NCBI RefSeq assembly: GCF_000243735.2
Contig: NZ_AHMP02000003.1
Coordinates: 1,513,001 to 1,577,000 of the forward strand
Direction: 5' to 3'
Length of the DNA stretch: 64,000 bases
Source: Leptospira kmetyi serovar Malaysia str. Bejo-Iso9
Lineage (GTDB): Bacteria; Spirochaetota; Leptospiria; Leptospirales; Leptospiraceae
Each line of letters opens with the position of its first letter. Positions within the stretch are counted from its first letter, which is position 1. Below the pieces are notes generated by a model, which had not been told where the DNA came from, ran no database searches, and worked only from the letters and a program-made list of their open reading frames with translations. Positions 8,609 to 24,441 of this stretch are shown one piece after another. The position numbers and the translations under genes were made by a program.

Positions 8609-9154
8609 ATGCAAACAGAAAAAAAGACGGTTAGATTATTCTTGGCTATCGCGCTCATCGGAGCGGCGATCGGCTTTTCGAATTGTGCCGACGATAAAAA
8701 AACGGATCTGACCCCTATTGCCGCCTTACTGGCGTTAGCCGGTAGCGGCCCTGCGGATCTTCCGCAACCCGTGGACGGAACCGCGATTATGAAGTTGGGA
8801 ACGGAAACTTTAGTGTTGACCAATCAACAATTATGCGTATCCGGCGTGGGCGGCGTCATCGTTCAGATGGTCGACGCGGATAACCTTCCGATTCTTAACA
8901 TTCATAATATCAACTTCGCTCAAACGACGACACACACGTTGGGTGAAGGCGGCTCGGCCTTGGATATCGACACTGCAGGAGGAGTTTACGGTGCGGGGAC
9001 CAACAACGTAAGAGGAACCTGTACCGCGACCGTCAAGGAAACATCCGCGACGATCTTCGATCTGCAAGCTTTGAATTGCCCGATCACGAAACAATTCGCC
9101 GCGAGCAACATTCCCGATACGACTCTTTCGTTTCGCGTTCGTTGCAGAAGATAA
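8609..9154 (+). CDS. Putative lipoprotein of unknown function
   Basis: This 181-residue product begins with a lipoprotein signal peptide whose lipobox is GFSNC, so the mature protein would start at Cys27 followed by Ala-Asp-Asp-Lys-Lys, an acidic start common in spirochaetal lipoproteins. The rest is a small Gly/Thr/Asp-rich, probably beta-rich domain with two further cysteine pairs (LCVSG and RGTC, LNCPI and RVRC) that could form disulfides in the periplasm or at the surface. No family is recognised. The start is supported by AGGAGA seven bases before the ATG. The gene is monocistronic and ends in a strong terminator. Confidence 0.8.
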   Translation: MQTEKKTVRLFLAIALIGAAIGFSNCADDKKTDLTPIAALLALAGSGPADLPQPVDGTAIMKLGTETLVLTNQQLCVSGVGGVIVQMVDADNLPILNIHNINFAQTTTHTLGEGGSALDIDTAGGVYGAGTNNVRGTCTATVKETSATIFDLQALNCPITKQFAASNIPDTTLSFRVRCRR

Positions 9155-9249
9155 AAATAAATCTTAGATCCGTAACAAATAGAGAGGCGCAATGAGCGTC
9201 GAACGTTGCGACTTAAAAAACACGTTGTATGAAACGGTAATTCCCCTTC

Positions 9250-9282
9250 ACCCTCGATCGATTCGGTCGAGGGTGTTTTTTT
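9250..9282 (+). terminator. Rho-independent terminator of the lipoprotein gene
   Basis: ACCCTCGA and TCGAGGGT form a perfect 8-bp stem with a 9-base loop, followed by G and seven T. It lies about 95 bases after the stop of the 8609-9154 lipoprotein and just before the end of the converging DUF4345 gene. The other strand has no T-tract, so it acts in one direction. Confidence 0.92.
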
Positions 9283-9284
9283 AA

Positions 9285-9713
9285 TTAAGAACGTTTTAAG
9301 ATCCAGGTTCCGATCAGAATCGCTCCGATCTCGGTCGCCATGCTGATATAAATGTACTCGTTGCCCGGTCCGTCCAAAACGAGAGTGTAAATTCTCCCCG
9401 ACAAAAGTCCGACTGCCGCGGTGAGCGCCAAAACGACGGATGACTTTTTAAATTCTTCCCTGAACAAACCCAAAACGAAAAGGGCGCTTATGCCCAAACA
9501 AAGTCCTCCATACATCGCCCTAAAATCGGCGAGGGCCGCGGAATCTCTGATTTCGATTCCGATTAAGGAGGCGAGTCGAATCGGAATGAAAAAGAATCCC
9601 AGCGTAAAGCCGCCGTAAACGATCAGGTTCATAACGAGATAAACTTTCGAGATTAAGGAGAGAATTTTATTTCCGTCCGCGGTTCGATTCATTGCGATAC
9701 TATCAGTTTGCAT
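9285..9713 (-). CDS. DUF4345-family four-helix membrane protein
   Basis: This 142-residue protein has four predicted membrane helices. The segment ALADFRAMYGGLCLGISAL, with its Asp-Phe-Arg-Ala-x-Tyr-Gly-Gly core between helices one and two, is the hallmark of the DUF4345 family. Function is unknown in the family; members are small inner-membrane proteins. The ATG is preceded by AGGTAGG. It lies between a lipoprotein gene that converges on it and the AraC gene upstream on the same strand, 124 bases away, and is probably transcribed alone. Confidence 0.8.
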   Translation of the reverse strand: MQTDSIAMNRTADGNKILSLISKVYLVMNLIVYGGFTLGFFFIPIRLASLIGIEIRDSAALADFRAMYGGLCLGISALFVLGLFREEFKKSSVVLALTAAVGLLSGRIYTLVLDGPGNEYIYISMATEIGAILIGTWILKRS

Positions 9714-9837
9714 TCTTACCTACCTTGTTGAACGATCAACATAGATCCAGTATGCGCCCGCTTCAATTCGAAATCGACCGGTGTTATAACGGCTTACACA
9801 TTTTTTAATGCGAAATCGAATTTTTCGGGTTTTAGGA

Positions 9838-10905
9838 TTAGACCTTGGCGGTTTTTCGAAAATCGATCGGCGTTTTTTCGGTGAGTTTCAAAAAGGCTTC
9901 GTTGAAGGAGGAACGATTGTTGAATCCGACTTCCATCGCGATTTCCAAAACGGTTTTGTCCGTTTCCTTCAAAAGTTTTTTTGCCTCTTCCACCCTGTAT
10001 TGATTCAACCACACGAAAAAACTTTTGTTGAGTTTGCGGTTGATGAGTTCGGATAATTGATGGGTCGTCAACGAAACTCTTTCGGCGACGTAGCCGAGAG
10101 AAACCTCTTCGTTTTGATACATCCTTTCGGTTTCCATCATCGTTTCCAAACGGGCAAGAATGGAATCCACTTCCAAACCTCCCAATCTGGATCGGGAATA
10201 CTTCGCCTTAACGAGTTCGACGTGAATCGTTTCTTCCAGATTCGAATATTCTTTTCGAACATAATAGATTCCGCATAAAGCAATCGAAACGACTACCGCC
10301 GAAATTTTCAAAAAGAAGATCCCGTAATAAAGTCCGAGAAGCCCGAAAGCGGAAACCGTGGTGAAATCCATAAAACAGATCCAAATCAAAATTCTCAGTT
10401 TCATTTCGGAAACCGCGGAAAGAATCCGAAAGATCAAGACTCCGAATAAAAAGGAATAAACTCCGGCAAACCCGTAGATCCAAAAGATCCAGTTCACGTT
10501 TTCGAAGGGAAGATCCGGGTTTCTTTCCCAAGGAAGAATCAAGGTTTCTCTCGGAACGACGAACAAGACAAGACCGCACAAAGCGGCCGGAACAAAGGAA
10601 AGAATCGACTTCGTATTCCATTGAAATTCTTCTTCAACCATCGCTCTCAAAGCGACGTACGCGACCGGGCCGATCAGAAACAAAACGGGAAGACTGAATC
10701 GAACGTATAAGACCGTATTTTGAAAAACGCCCTGAAATGAAATCGCATTCAAGATTTGTAAAATTCCGATCAGAAGCAGAGCGGCGGAGAAGTAGATTTG
10801 AAATTTAGTTTTTTTGAATGTGATCCATTCTGAAACGGAGAGTAAAAACGCGAGAAACCCGCCGAAAACGGCAAAGGCATTGGCGAACCATTCTACGTAG
10901 ATCAT
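9838..10905 (-). CDS. Membrane-anchored AraC-family regulator
   Basis: This 355-residue protein has an N-terminal half (about 1-205) of six or seven hydrophobic helices and a C-terminal AraC/XylS DNA-binding domain (about 255-350). The two helix-turn-helix units are visible as LGYVAERVSLTTHQLSELIN and VLEIAMEVGFNNRSSFNEAF. It should sense a signal in or across the inner membrane and control transcription directly. Its ATG lies two bases after the stop of the upstream lipoprotein gene (TGATATG), which indicates a common mRNA and coupled translation with at least that lipoprotein. The lipoproteins are therefore candidate signal-input partners or targets. Confidence 0.9.
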   Translation of the reverse strand: MIYVEWFANAFAVFGGFLAFLLSVSEWITFKKTKFQIYFSAALLLIGILQILNAISFQGVFQNTVLYVRFSLPVLFLIGPVAYVALRAMVEEEFQWNTKSILSFVPAALCGLVLFVVPRETLILPWERNPDLPFENVNWIFWIYGFAGVYSFLFGVLIFRILSAVSEMKLRILIWICFMDFTTVSAFGLLGLYYGIFFLKISAVVVSIALCGIYYVRKEYSNLEETIHVELVKAKYSRSRLGGLEVDSILARLETMMETERMYQNEEVSLGYVAERVSLTTHQLSELINRKLNKSFFVWLNQYRVEEAKKLLKETDKTVLEIAMEVGFNNRSSFNEAFLKLTEKTPIDFRKTAKV

Positions 10906-10906
10906 A

Positions 10907-11722
10907 TCACTTTCGAAACGCCGCTTGTGCCTGGATAAAACTCGCGACGTCGGCTTCGAATTTCGGTCCCTGTTCCTGATACACGAACTTAGGGGGAGAA
11001 GTCACCTGCTTCAGAGCGTTGCATCCCATTCTTTTACATTCTTCCGGAACCGAAGAGGCCCAGACCGCGCCCAAAACGGAATATCCGTTGTCGTATTTGA
11101 TGGAAGTCAGTTGATTCAGATTCTTATCGAAGATTCTGATTTCGGTTCCGGCCTGCAAAGACGCATAACTTGGAATCAAACCGAAACTGATCACGGAAAA
11201 AATGGACGTGAACAATTGAATCGCGCCGCTTCCTGCGTGTTTCGGGGTTTGAAACGCGGGCGTATGAATTCCGAGAACGTAATAATCGACTCCGATGTCC
11301 TTGAGTTTGAAGATTTTTTCGTCTCCCTTTTTTTCAACGCTCGTTACGTAGGTAAGTTCGAGAACTCCGCTTTCCTTAACCTCGTTCAAATAATCCTGAA
11401 CGAATTTTTTCACCTTATCCGAGGATATGTCCTTTCTATATCCTACCGATTTCAGATCGGACGCGTACGATCCATTCTGAAATTTTAATATAGTTCGATC
11501 GGGATAAATCAGATTCGCGGTATAAATCCTCGTTTCCGCGGAAGACTTCGTGATCTCCGCTTCGTAAGGACGAAACCCGATATACGCGATTTTCACCTTG
11601 GACAAATTCGGAATCGAAGCCGTCGCTTCCGGAGGGGATTGTTGGACGTAATAGTGATAATTGCAATCGAAGACGCAAAGAAGACTGAATAATAAGAATC
11701 CAAATGTTTGATCGTATCTCAT
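10907..11722 (-). CDS. Lipoprotein, paralogue A of the tandem pair
   Basis: This 271-residue product has a hydrophobic N-terminus ending CVFDC, a relaxed spirochaetal lipobox with mature Cys20. The mature part is clearly paralogous to the next gene upstream (12025-12825). Shared landmarks are [10 protein letters not shown] against [22 protein letters not shown] against [21 protein letters not shown] against SIVSFGLFP, and [15 protein letters not shown] against EYDNSYTSVSAVWAS, with a Cys pair near the C-terminus. Function is unknown. It is followed after one base by the membrane AraC regulator, so the two are probably translationally coupled. The protein would be lipid-anchored in the outer or inner membrane. 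Confidence 0.8.
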   Translation of the reverse strand: MRYDQTFGFLLFSLLCVFDCNYHYYVQQSPPEATASIPNLSKVKIAYIGFRPYEAEITKSSAETRIYTANLIYPDRTILKFQNGSYASDLKSVGYRKDISSDKVKKFVQDYLNEVKESGVLELTYVTSVEKKGDEKIFKLKDIGVDYYVLGIHTPAFQTPKHAGSGAIQLFTSIFSVISFGLIPSYASLQAGTEIRIFDKNLNQLTSIKYDNGYSVLGAVWASSVPEECKRMGCNALKQVTSPPKFVYQEQGPKFEADVASFIQAQAAFRK

Positions 11723-12024
11723 AGACTTTCCGAAATCCGCGGATCGAGACGAAACCCGATCCGTTTTCGTATTAGATTCTCCTTAATGATTTCCGAACGC
11801 AATCAAAAAGAAGAATCGAATGTGCCGAAATCCGAAAAATTAAATCTTCGATCCGCAACAATACGAATCGGATTTCAAAACCTAAGTTCGATTCCGAAAT
11901 TCAAGTAAGGAATTTTATTCTTATCGGTTTTAAAGAACCGCAATCCGTTCCGATAAATGTATCGAACCTCGGGGTTGACGTTCGCGCCTACGGAAGAAAC
12001 GGCAAGAAACGATTCTTTGTCGAT
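11723..12024. other. Spacer between the two paralogous lipoprotein genes
   Basis: About 300 bases without a credible gene on either strand. It could hold an internal promoter for the downstream lipoprotein-AraC pair, but I see no clear hairpin or -35/-10 pair. Confidence 0.4.
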
Positions 12025-12825
12025 CTAATTGGATCCTTTCGTTTGAATCGAATGAAGCACGTCCTCTTCGATCTTTGGACCCATTCCGTCGTAAACGAAC
12101 TCGTACGGAGAATCGAAGTTTCCTCGATTGCATTTAAAGCTATGACAATGATCCGGACTTGCCGAAGCCCAAACCGCGGATACGGAAGTATAAGAATTAT
12201 CGTATTCAAGTCTGTTGACTAACTTTAAATTTTTATCATATACCCGAACCTCGGTATTCGCGAGTTCGGAAGAATAGATCGGAAACAAACCGAACGAAAC
12301 GATGGAAAAAAAGACCGAAAAAACCTTTCCGAGCGAAATCCCGATATGAGCGTCTTTGACAAACGCGGGGCCGTGAATTCCGATCACGTAATAATCCACC
12401 GGATAATTCTTAAGTTTATAAACGAACTGCGAGCCTTCCTTCTTTTCCACTTCGACCAGTTGAGAAATTTCGAACGCTCCGCTGGACTTTACAAGATTCA
12501 AATATTCGAATGCAAACGCCGCGACTTTTTCGGAAGGAATATCGGTTCTTACGCCTTCGTTTTTCATTTGGTCGATAAAAACCCCGTTTTCGAGTTTCGG
12601 AATCGTTCGATTTTTGTAGTTTAAATCCGCCGTGTAGGTGCTTCTTCTTCCGCTTACGCTCGTAAGTTTGGCGCTGTAGGTTCTAAACCCGAGATAGGCG
12701 ATCTTCGGTTTTTTACCGACAACGGCGGTTTGTCCCATAACCGGGAATTCTTTTACGTAAAAATGTCTGTTGCAACTGATTGCGGCCAAAATGCAGATCG
12801 CCGCAAGGATATGTATTTTTCTCAA
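12025..12825 (-). CDS. Lipoprotein, paralogue B of the tandem pair
   Basis: This 266-residue product has a short signal peptide with lipobox LAAISC (mature Cys18 followed by Asn-Arg-His). It aligns along its length with the lipoprotein at 10907-11722, including KIAYLGFRTY, DYYVIGIHGPAF and the EYDNSYTSVSAVWAS segment. The C-terminal region has HCHSFKCN where the paralogue has ECKRMGCN, so a Cys-x(3-5)-Cys pair is conserved. This indicates tandem duplication followed by divergence. Function is unknown; a shared mRNA with the AraC gene is possible but the 300-base gap weakens it. Confidence 0.8.
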   Translation of the reverse strand: MRKIHILAAICILAAISCNRHFYVKEFPVMGQTAVVGKKPKIAYLGFRTYSAKLTSVSGRRSTYTADLNYKNRTIPKLENGVFIDQMKNEGVRTDIPSEKVAAFAFEYLNLVKSSGAFEISQLVEVEKKEGSQFVYKLKNYPVDYYVIGIHGPAFVKDAHIGISLGKVFSVFFSIVSFGLFPIYSSELANTEVRVYDKNLKLVNRLEYDNSYTSVSAVWASASPDHCHSFKCNRGNFDSPYEFVYDGMGPKIEEDVLHSIQTKGSN

Positions 12826-12957
12826 CGTGTTGTCCTTGAACCTTGAATTCTATTTCGATTCTAAAAAAACCGGAACCTAAGAAGTTCCGATTCTTTACGG
12901 AAGATATATAGTTCAACGTTGCGAACAAGGTCATCGTTCGTCGCTTTTACGTTTAGA

Positions 12958-14967
12958 TCACTTGTAAAAAATATCGACCGCGCCCGAGTTCGATACGCTG
13001 TCGTTGTCGGTTGCAGGCGTGGGAGGCGCTCCGGTGGATCGATTCCAAATCGTTCCAAGTCCGTCGTCGTCGTTTTGAGCGCCGACCGCGATCAAATCTC
13101 CGTCGATACAAACCAAAATTCCGAACGCATCCGAGGCTTCCGCGTTCGGAGCTTTGAGATAGGATTGAAAGGTCCATCCGCTTGCCAATTTTCGAAACAC
13201 ATATGCCGCTCCGGAATTACTTACGGAATCGTCGTCGGCTCCGGGTCCCGGAAGAACCGCAGGAGAATGTAAAATGGACGTGGAAGAACTGTCTTCTCCA
13301 ATCGAACCGACTACGATCATATCTCCGTAAACGGAAACGCTTCTTCCGAAGTTATCGTTCGCTTCGATATTCGGCGATTTCAAATACGCTTCAAACGCCC
13401 ATAGGCTTCCGGTTCTGCGGAACACATAGACCGCACCGGACGCAAGGGTAGAATCGTCGTCGCCCGCCGTTGTGAGAGTGGGTCCGAGAGAATGGGAAAT
13501 CGTCGTTTGGGCGCTGTCTTCGTTGTAGGCTCCGACCACCGCGACGTTTCCGTCGTCCGAAAGATCCAAAGTTACTCCGAACTGATCGCTGTTGTCCGCG
13601 TTCGGGGCTTTGAGATACGATTCGAAAGCCCAGGCAGCGCCGGTTTTGCGAAATACGTAAACTGCTCCCGAAGTGCTCAGAGAATCGTCGTCGCCCGCAG
13701 AAGTAAGATTCGGTCCCAAAGAATTTAGAATCGAAGTGTTCCCGCTGTCCTCTCCGACCGCTCCGGCGATCAACGTGTCGCCTCTGACTTGAATTTTTCC
13801 TCCGAATAAATCCGAGTTCTCCGGATTCGGAGCTTTGATATAGGCGTCCCAAGCCCAAGTTGTTCCGGTTCTTTCAAAGATATAAACCGCCCCCGCTGTC
13901 GACGCAGAATCATTGTCGGTCGCTCCGGAAAAACCAGGGGCCGGAGCCTGAATAATCACGCCTAAACCGCCCCGTTCCTGAATGGCGCTGACTGCAATTC
14001 GATCACCCGAAATCGAAACGCTCGCACCGAATTGATCTCCCTGACCGATATCAATGTTCGGAGCTTTGAGATACGCTTCTAACGCCCAAGTCGTTCCGGT
14101 ACGACGGAAGACATACGCCGCACCTGCGCTCAACGCAGTGTCATCGTCTCCCGCAGGCGTCAAACCGGTAAAGGGAGAATGGAGAATGCCGGAATTCCCG
14201 TCCTCCGCCCTAGCTCCGACAACGATCGTATCTCCCGAGATCGCAACGGCGCATCCGAATTGATCGTTTGCTTCCGCGTTCGGAGCTTTGAGATAAGCCT
14301 CCAAAGCCCAAGTTGTTCCCGTGCGTCGAAACACATAGGCCGCTCCGGAGCCGCTTGCGGAATCGTCGTCCCCCGCCGAAGTCAAACCCGCAAACGGACT
14401 GTGAAGAATCGCGGTTTGAGCGCTGTCCTCTCCGCACATTCCCAGCACCAATGTATCTCCGGAAAGATCGAGATCAAAACCGCCGCTTGTATCGCTGATA
14501 TCCGGATTCGGAGCCTTCAAAAGACTTTCCCATTCCGCGTTGAGGGCATCGACCGCAATTTGAATCGAGGCGGAAGAAGAACCGGAAGAATTCGAAGCCG
14601 TAATCGTATAAGAAGACGCGCTCTGTTTCGTCGCGGGAATTCCCGTAATTTCCCCCGTCGTCGAATCGAAGGAAAGACCGGAAGGCAACGCGGGCGAAAT
14701 CGAAAACGAAGTCGCACCCGCCGCGTTCGGCTGAATCGCCGAGATCGCGATATTCTTTACAAATTGAAACGAACTCGTCGTGTACGTCAAGGTTGGAGGA
14801 GTTCCCACAAAAGGAGGATTGAGTTCCGTAACCGTGATCGAAGTCGGATTTCCCAAAAGCATAAATGCCGGATCAAGATTTCGATTCTGCAGACATCCCG
14901 CAGGAATCAGAGACAGAAGAGAAACAAACCAAACGGATCGATTCCAAGAAATAAATTCTTTCTGCAT
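12958..14967 (-). CDS. Lipoprotein with Ig-like domain and seven FG-GAP repeats
   Basis: The 669-residue product begins at the ATG at 14967, which is preceded by AGAAGAGAG and gives a signal peptide with lipobox LIPAGC. An upstream in-frame start at 15033 would hide this signal and is rejected. Residues about 65-155 resemble a putative Ig (He_PIG-type) domain, with PALPSGLSFDSTTGEITGIP. The remainder is seven repeats of about 72 residues, each with SYLKAPN, an xFG-SGDTIVVGA segment, a GDDDS acidic turn and GAAYVFRRTG. This is the FG-GAP pattern of integrin-type beta-propellers; seven repeats would close a seven-bladed propeller. Likely surface or periplasmic binding protein; ligand unknown. 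It appears monocistronic. Confidence 0.88.
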   Translation of the reverse strand: MQKEFISWNRSVWFVSLLSLIPAGCLQNRNLDPAFMLLGNPTSITVTELNPPFVGTPPTLTYTTSSFQFVKNIAISAIQPNAAGATSFSISPALPSGLSFDSTTGEITGIPATKQSASSYTITASNSSGSSSASIQIAVDALNAEWESLLKAPNPDISDTSGGFDLDLSGDTLVLGMCGEDSAQTAILHSPFAGLTSAGDDDSASGSGAAYVFRRTGTTWALEAYLKAPNAEANDQFGCAVAISGDTIVVGARAEDGNSGILHSPFTGLTPAGDDDTALSAGAAYVFRRTGTTWALEAYLKAPNIDIGQGDQFGASVSISGDRIAVSAIQERGGLGVIIQAPAPGFSGATDNDSASTAGAVYIFERTGTTWAWDAYIKAPNPENSDLFGGKIQVRGDTLIAGAVGEDSGNTSILNSLGPNLTSAGDDDSLSTSGAVYVFRKTGAAWAFESYLKAPNADNSDQFGVTLDLSDDGNVAVVGAYNEDSAQTTISHSLGPTLTTAGDDDSTLASGAVYVFRRTGSLWAFEAYLKSPNIEANDNFGRSVSVYGDMIVVGSIGEDSSSTSILHSPAVLPGPGADDDSVSNSGAAYVFRKLASGWTFQSYLKAPNAEASDAFGILVCIDGDLIAVGAQNDDDGLGTIWNRSTGAPPTPATDNDSVSNSGAVDIFYK

Positions 14968-15033
14968 GGGTTCTCTCTTCTGTCCTTCCAAAAAATTCAA
15001 AGAATATCTTTGTACGGGAGAATCGTAGGTCAA

Positions 15034-15347
15034 TCCAAGAGAATCAACAACCCTGTTTATAAATGAGGAAATCTACGATTATAAGCATCCAAGAACGTTA
15101 GCCGTCATCTTAAAAATGCAACTTCAACTGTAACTAACTACAAGAAAGACATCCGGCGCGCAATGCAACTACAGGAAGGACCATTGTAACAGGTTAACAG
15201 CGGCAACCTCCATTTCGAAGATGATTTCAAGGTCAACGGCGACAGGACCTCGAAATTGCATCTGATCCAATGGCGACTAACTTAACTTATAACAAAGTTT
15301 ATTTCAGATCCAGCCATATCCACGACGACCGCAAAGATGGTCAGGAC
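15034..15347. other. Intergenic region with two similar small hairpins
   Basis: Between the FG-GAP lipoprotein start and the terminator of the act operon I see no gene. AGGTT-N9-AACCT (15191-15209) and AGGTC-N11-GACCT (15230-15250) form two similar short hairpins 39 bases apart with related loops. The meaning is unknown. Confidence 0.4.
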
Positions 15348-15383
15348 AAAAAAAATCCATGCCCTTCTTTCGAAGCGGCATGG
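15348..15383 (-). terminator. Rho-independent terminator of the act operon
   Basis: On the minus strand CCATGCC, a bulged G, CTTC, a GAAA loop, GAAG and GGCATGG form an 11-bp stem, followed by A and eight T. It begins 31 bases after the stop of the last lipoprotein gene of the alternative complex III cluster, marking the operon end. Confidence 0.93.
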
Positions 15384-15413
15384 AGCTTTCCAATGGTTGT
15401 AACGGTTGCTGAT

Positions 15414-15893
15414 TTACTTTTTCAGTTCAGGCGCAAGTTCTGCCAAAGGAACCTTATCCTTAGGAAGCGAAGCATAATCCGGGAATTCGTATCCGTTCGG
15501 ATAATGTTCGTGATCTTCAGGATTGTAAAAGTGGATATAATCTTTGCTGTATCCCCAAGTAAAAACGGACTTGGAAGGATCCTGACCCACAACTAAACAA
15601 CGGGGGTTGATCCACCCTTCGCTCTTTTCGGTTTTCACACGAACGAAAGGTTTCGGATTTGCTTGATGATTTCTATAATCGTAAACTCTTACAACGGAAC
15701 CCGGAGCGATTCTTTCCTTAACCGCGGATGTTGCATCCGCTTCGGCAAAAATCGGAACGGTAGGTTCCAGAGAAGGATTTACTAAAGAAGGATCGCAATT
15801 CTTATGATTGGTAACCTGCGCGAGTTTCGAACAGGCTCCCAAAAAAAGAGCCATACTTGTTAAGAGAACGGTCAGTTTTAAATTCTTTTTCAT
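15414..15893 (-). CDS. SH3-like lipoprotein at the end of the act operon
   Basis: This 159-residue product has a signal peptide with lipobox FLGAC (mature Cys21). Residues about 55-105 look like a bacterial SH3 domain (APGSVVRVYDY, then FVRVKTEKSEGWINPRCL), with two Cys (CDP and PRCLV) that may pair. The C-terminal part is Pro/Tyr/Glu-rich. It starts 13 bases after actF, has GAGGAGG before its ATG and precedes the operon terminator, so it is co-transcribed with alternative complex III. It is probably a periplasmic accessory or assembly factor for the complex. That role is inferred from position. Confidence 0.8.
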   Translation of the reverse strand: MKKNLKLTVLLTSMALFLGACSKLAQVTNHKNCDPSLVNPSLEPTVPIFAEADATSAVKERIAPGSVVRVYDYRNHQANPKPFVRVKTEKSEGWINPRCLVVGQDPSKSVFTWGYSKDYIHFYNPEDHEHYPNGYEFPDYASLPKDKVPLAELAPELKK

Positions 15894-15906
15894 CGTTCCT
15901 CCTCTC

Positions 15907-17130
<1,224 letters not shown>

Positions 17131-17135
17131 GATTC

Positions 17136-17717
<582 letters not shown>

Positions 17718-17731
17718 TCTTATCCCTGCTC

Positions 17732-22741
<5,010 letters not shown>

Positions 22742-22759
22742 GCTAAGTATTACTCCCGG

Positions 22760-23266
<507 letters not shown>

Positions 23267-23562
23267 TCGTATGAAGTCCCTATGAATCCAATATTGGTAT
23301 TGGAAACAGGATTTTTGGCTCTGTAAAAAATTGCAAGTAAACGAAGAACCGACGACTTTCCCTTTGCGTTTATTTTGAAGTTTACTTGAGAATAAGTATC
23401 AATTAGAAAAGTTTCATAAAGGAAAAAATAATTTTCGAAATGGAAGAAAAAATTTTTAAAACTTCGAAGCTAAAAATTTTAAAAACCGGAAAATTTCGGA
23501 AACCGAGAATGGAAATTATCCAAACTCTCAAAAAGAAAACTGTCTAAGGAGAATTTTTTACG
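23267..23562. promoter_or_regulatory. Divergent promoter region of act operon and EEP gene
   Basis: A roughly 300-base AT-rich spacer between the oppositely oriented actA and EEP-family genes. It contains the 10-base palindrome CCAATATTGG at 23288-23297 close to the actA start. I cannot place the two promoters reliably. Confidence 0.4.
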
Positions 23563-24426
23563 ATGCACAAAATTAAGATCCGCTCCTTGCAAAGAATTCT
23601 TTTGTCGATTCTTCTTTTTTTTGCAGTGCTCCTTAGTCCTAAGTCGCTTAAGGCACAGGATTCTCGGGTGAGAATCGCAAGTTTTAACGCGATGTTTCTC
23701 TATGATGAGATCGGAGATGAGAAAAAATCGCCCCAAGGAAGGATTCCTAGAAAGAAATCCGACTTCGAAAAAATCAGAACGCACCTTTCCAAGATCGATC
23801 CCGATATCATCGCTCTCCAAGAAGTGGAAAATGAAGAAGCGATTTGGAAAATTCTGCCGAAATCTTTTTCCTGTTCTCTCACAAAGAAAGTCGTCGGATA
23901 CGATCAAAGGGTCGGGATCTGTTGGAAAAACAAATTCCGCGCAGTGGACGCGGCTCCATTTTCCATTCTTTCGATTGAACCTGGCTTGAGAAGCGGAGTG
24001 GAAGCGATTCTTTTCATCGGAAAGAAAGAATATTCCTTTTTGAGCGTTCATCTGAAAGCCGGAAACTCGAAGAGAGACAGAAATCTTAGATCGAAACAAC
24101 TCCTCGTCTTAAACGAAATTTTAAAAACAAAGAAGAATTATTTTCTTCTGGGAGATATGAATTCTCCTCTCGGCAAGGACAATCGGTCCTGGAATCTTCT
24201 GGCGCAAAACCTGAATTTAAAGAATCCGGGACGTTATGCGAAACAGAGCTGCTGGGGACACAAGGATCTGATCGATTTGATTTTGACGAACGTCGATACG
24301 GGCGGCTCGAAGCTCAAGCAGGTTCCGTTTTCGGAAGACGACGGAAGTTTCGACGGCGATCCCGCCGAGGAACAAGGTCTTTCCGATCATTGTCCGGTCG
24401 TGTTGGACGTGCGTTTGGGAGAATGA
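23563..24426 (+). CDS. Exported endonuclease/exonuclease/phosphatase-family hydrolase
   Basis: This 287-residue protein has a signal peptide (hydrophobic 12-25, cleavage near SLKAQ). The mature part carries the metal-dependent EEP (DNase I/sphingomyelinase/inositol phosphatase) motifs in order: IASFNAMFL, ALQEVEN with the metal Glu, FLSVHLKAGN with the catalytic His, LLGDMNSPL with Asp-x-Asn, and LSDHCPVVLD with the final Asp-His pair. All catalytic residues are present. Substrate could be nucleic acid, a phosphoinositide or a sphingolipid; sequence alone does not decide. It converges with the TetR gene downstream, 15 bases away. Confidence 0.88.
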   Translation: MHKIKIRSLQRILLSILLFFAVLLSPKSLKAQDSRVRIASFNAMFLYDEIGDEKKSPQGRIPRKKSDFEKIRTHLSKIDPDIIALQEVENEEAIWKILPKSFSCSLTKKVVGYDQRVGICWKNKFRAVDAAPFSILSIEPGLRSGVEAILFIGKKEYSFLSVHLKAGNSKRDRNLRSKQLLVLNEILKTKKNYFLLGDMNSPLGKDNRSWNLLAQNLNLKNPGRYAKQSCWGHKDLIDLILTNVDTGGSKLKQVPFSEDDGSFDGDPAEEQGLSDHCPVVLDVRLGE

Positions 24427-24441
24427 AGATATCAAAAAAAA

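Noticed and set aside
14179..15066. 295-codon open frame on the plus strand
   Set aside because: Antisense to the FG-GAP lipoprotein; very Arg-rich product, a by-product of the repetitive codons on the other strand.
23388..23406. Fur-box-like stretch upstream of the EEP-family gene
   Set aside because: Only about 11 of 19 positions match the consensus, little above chance in AT-rich DNA.
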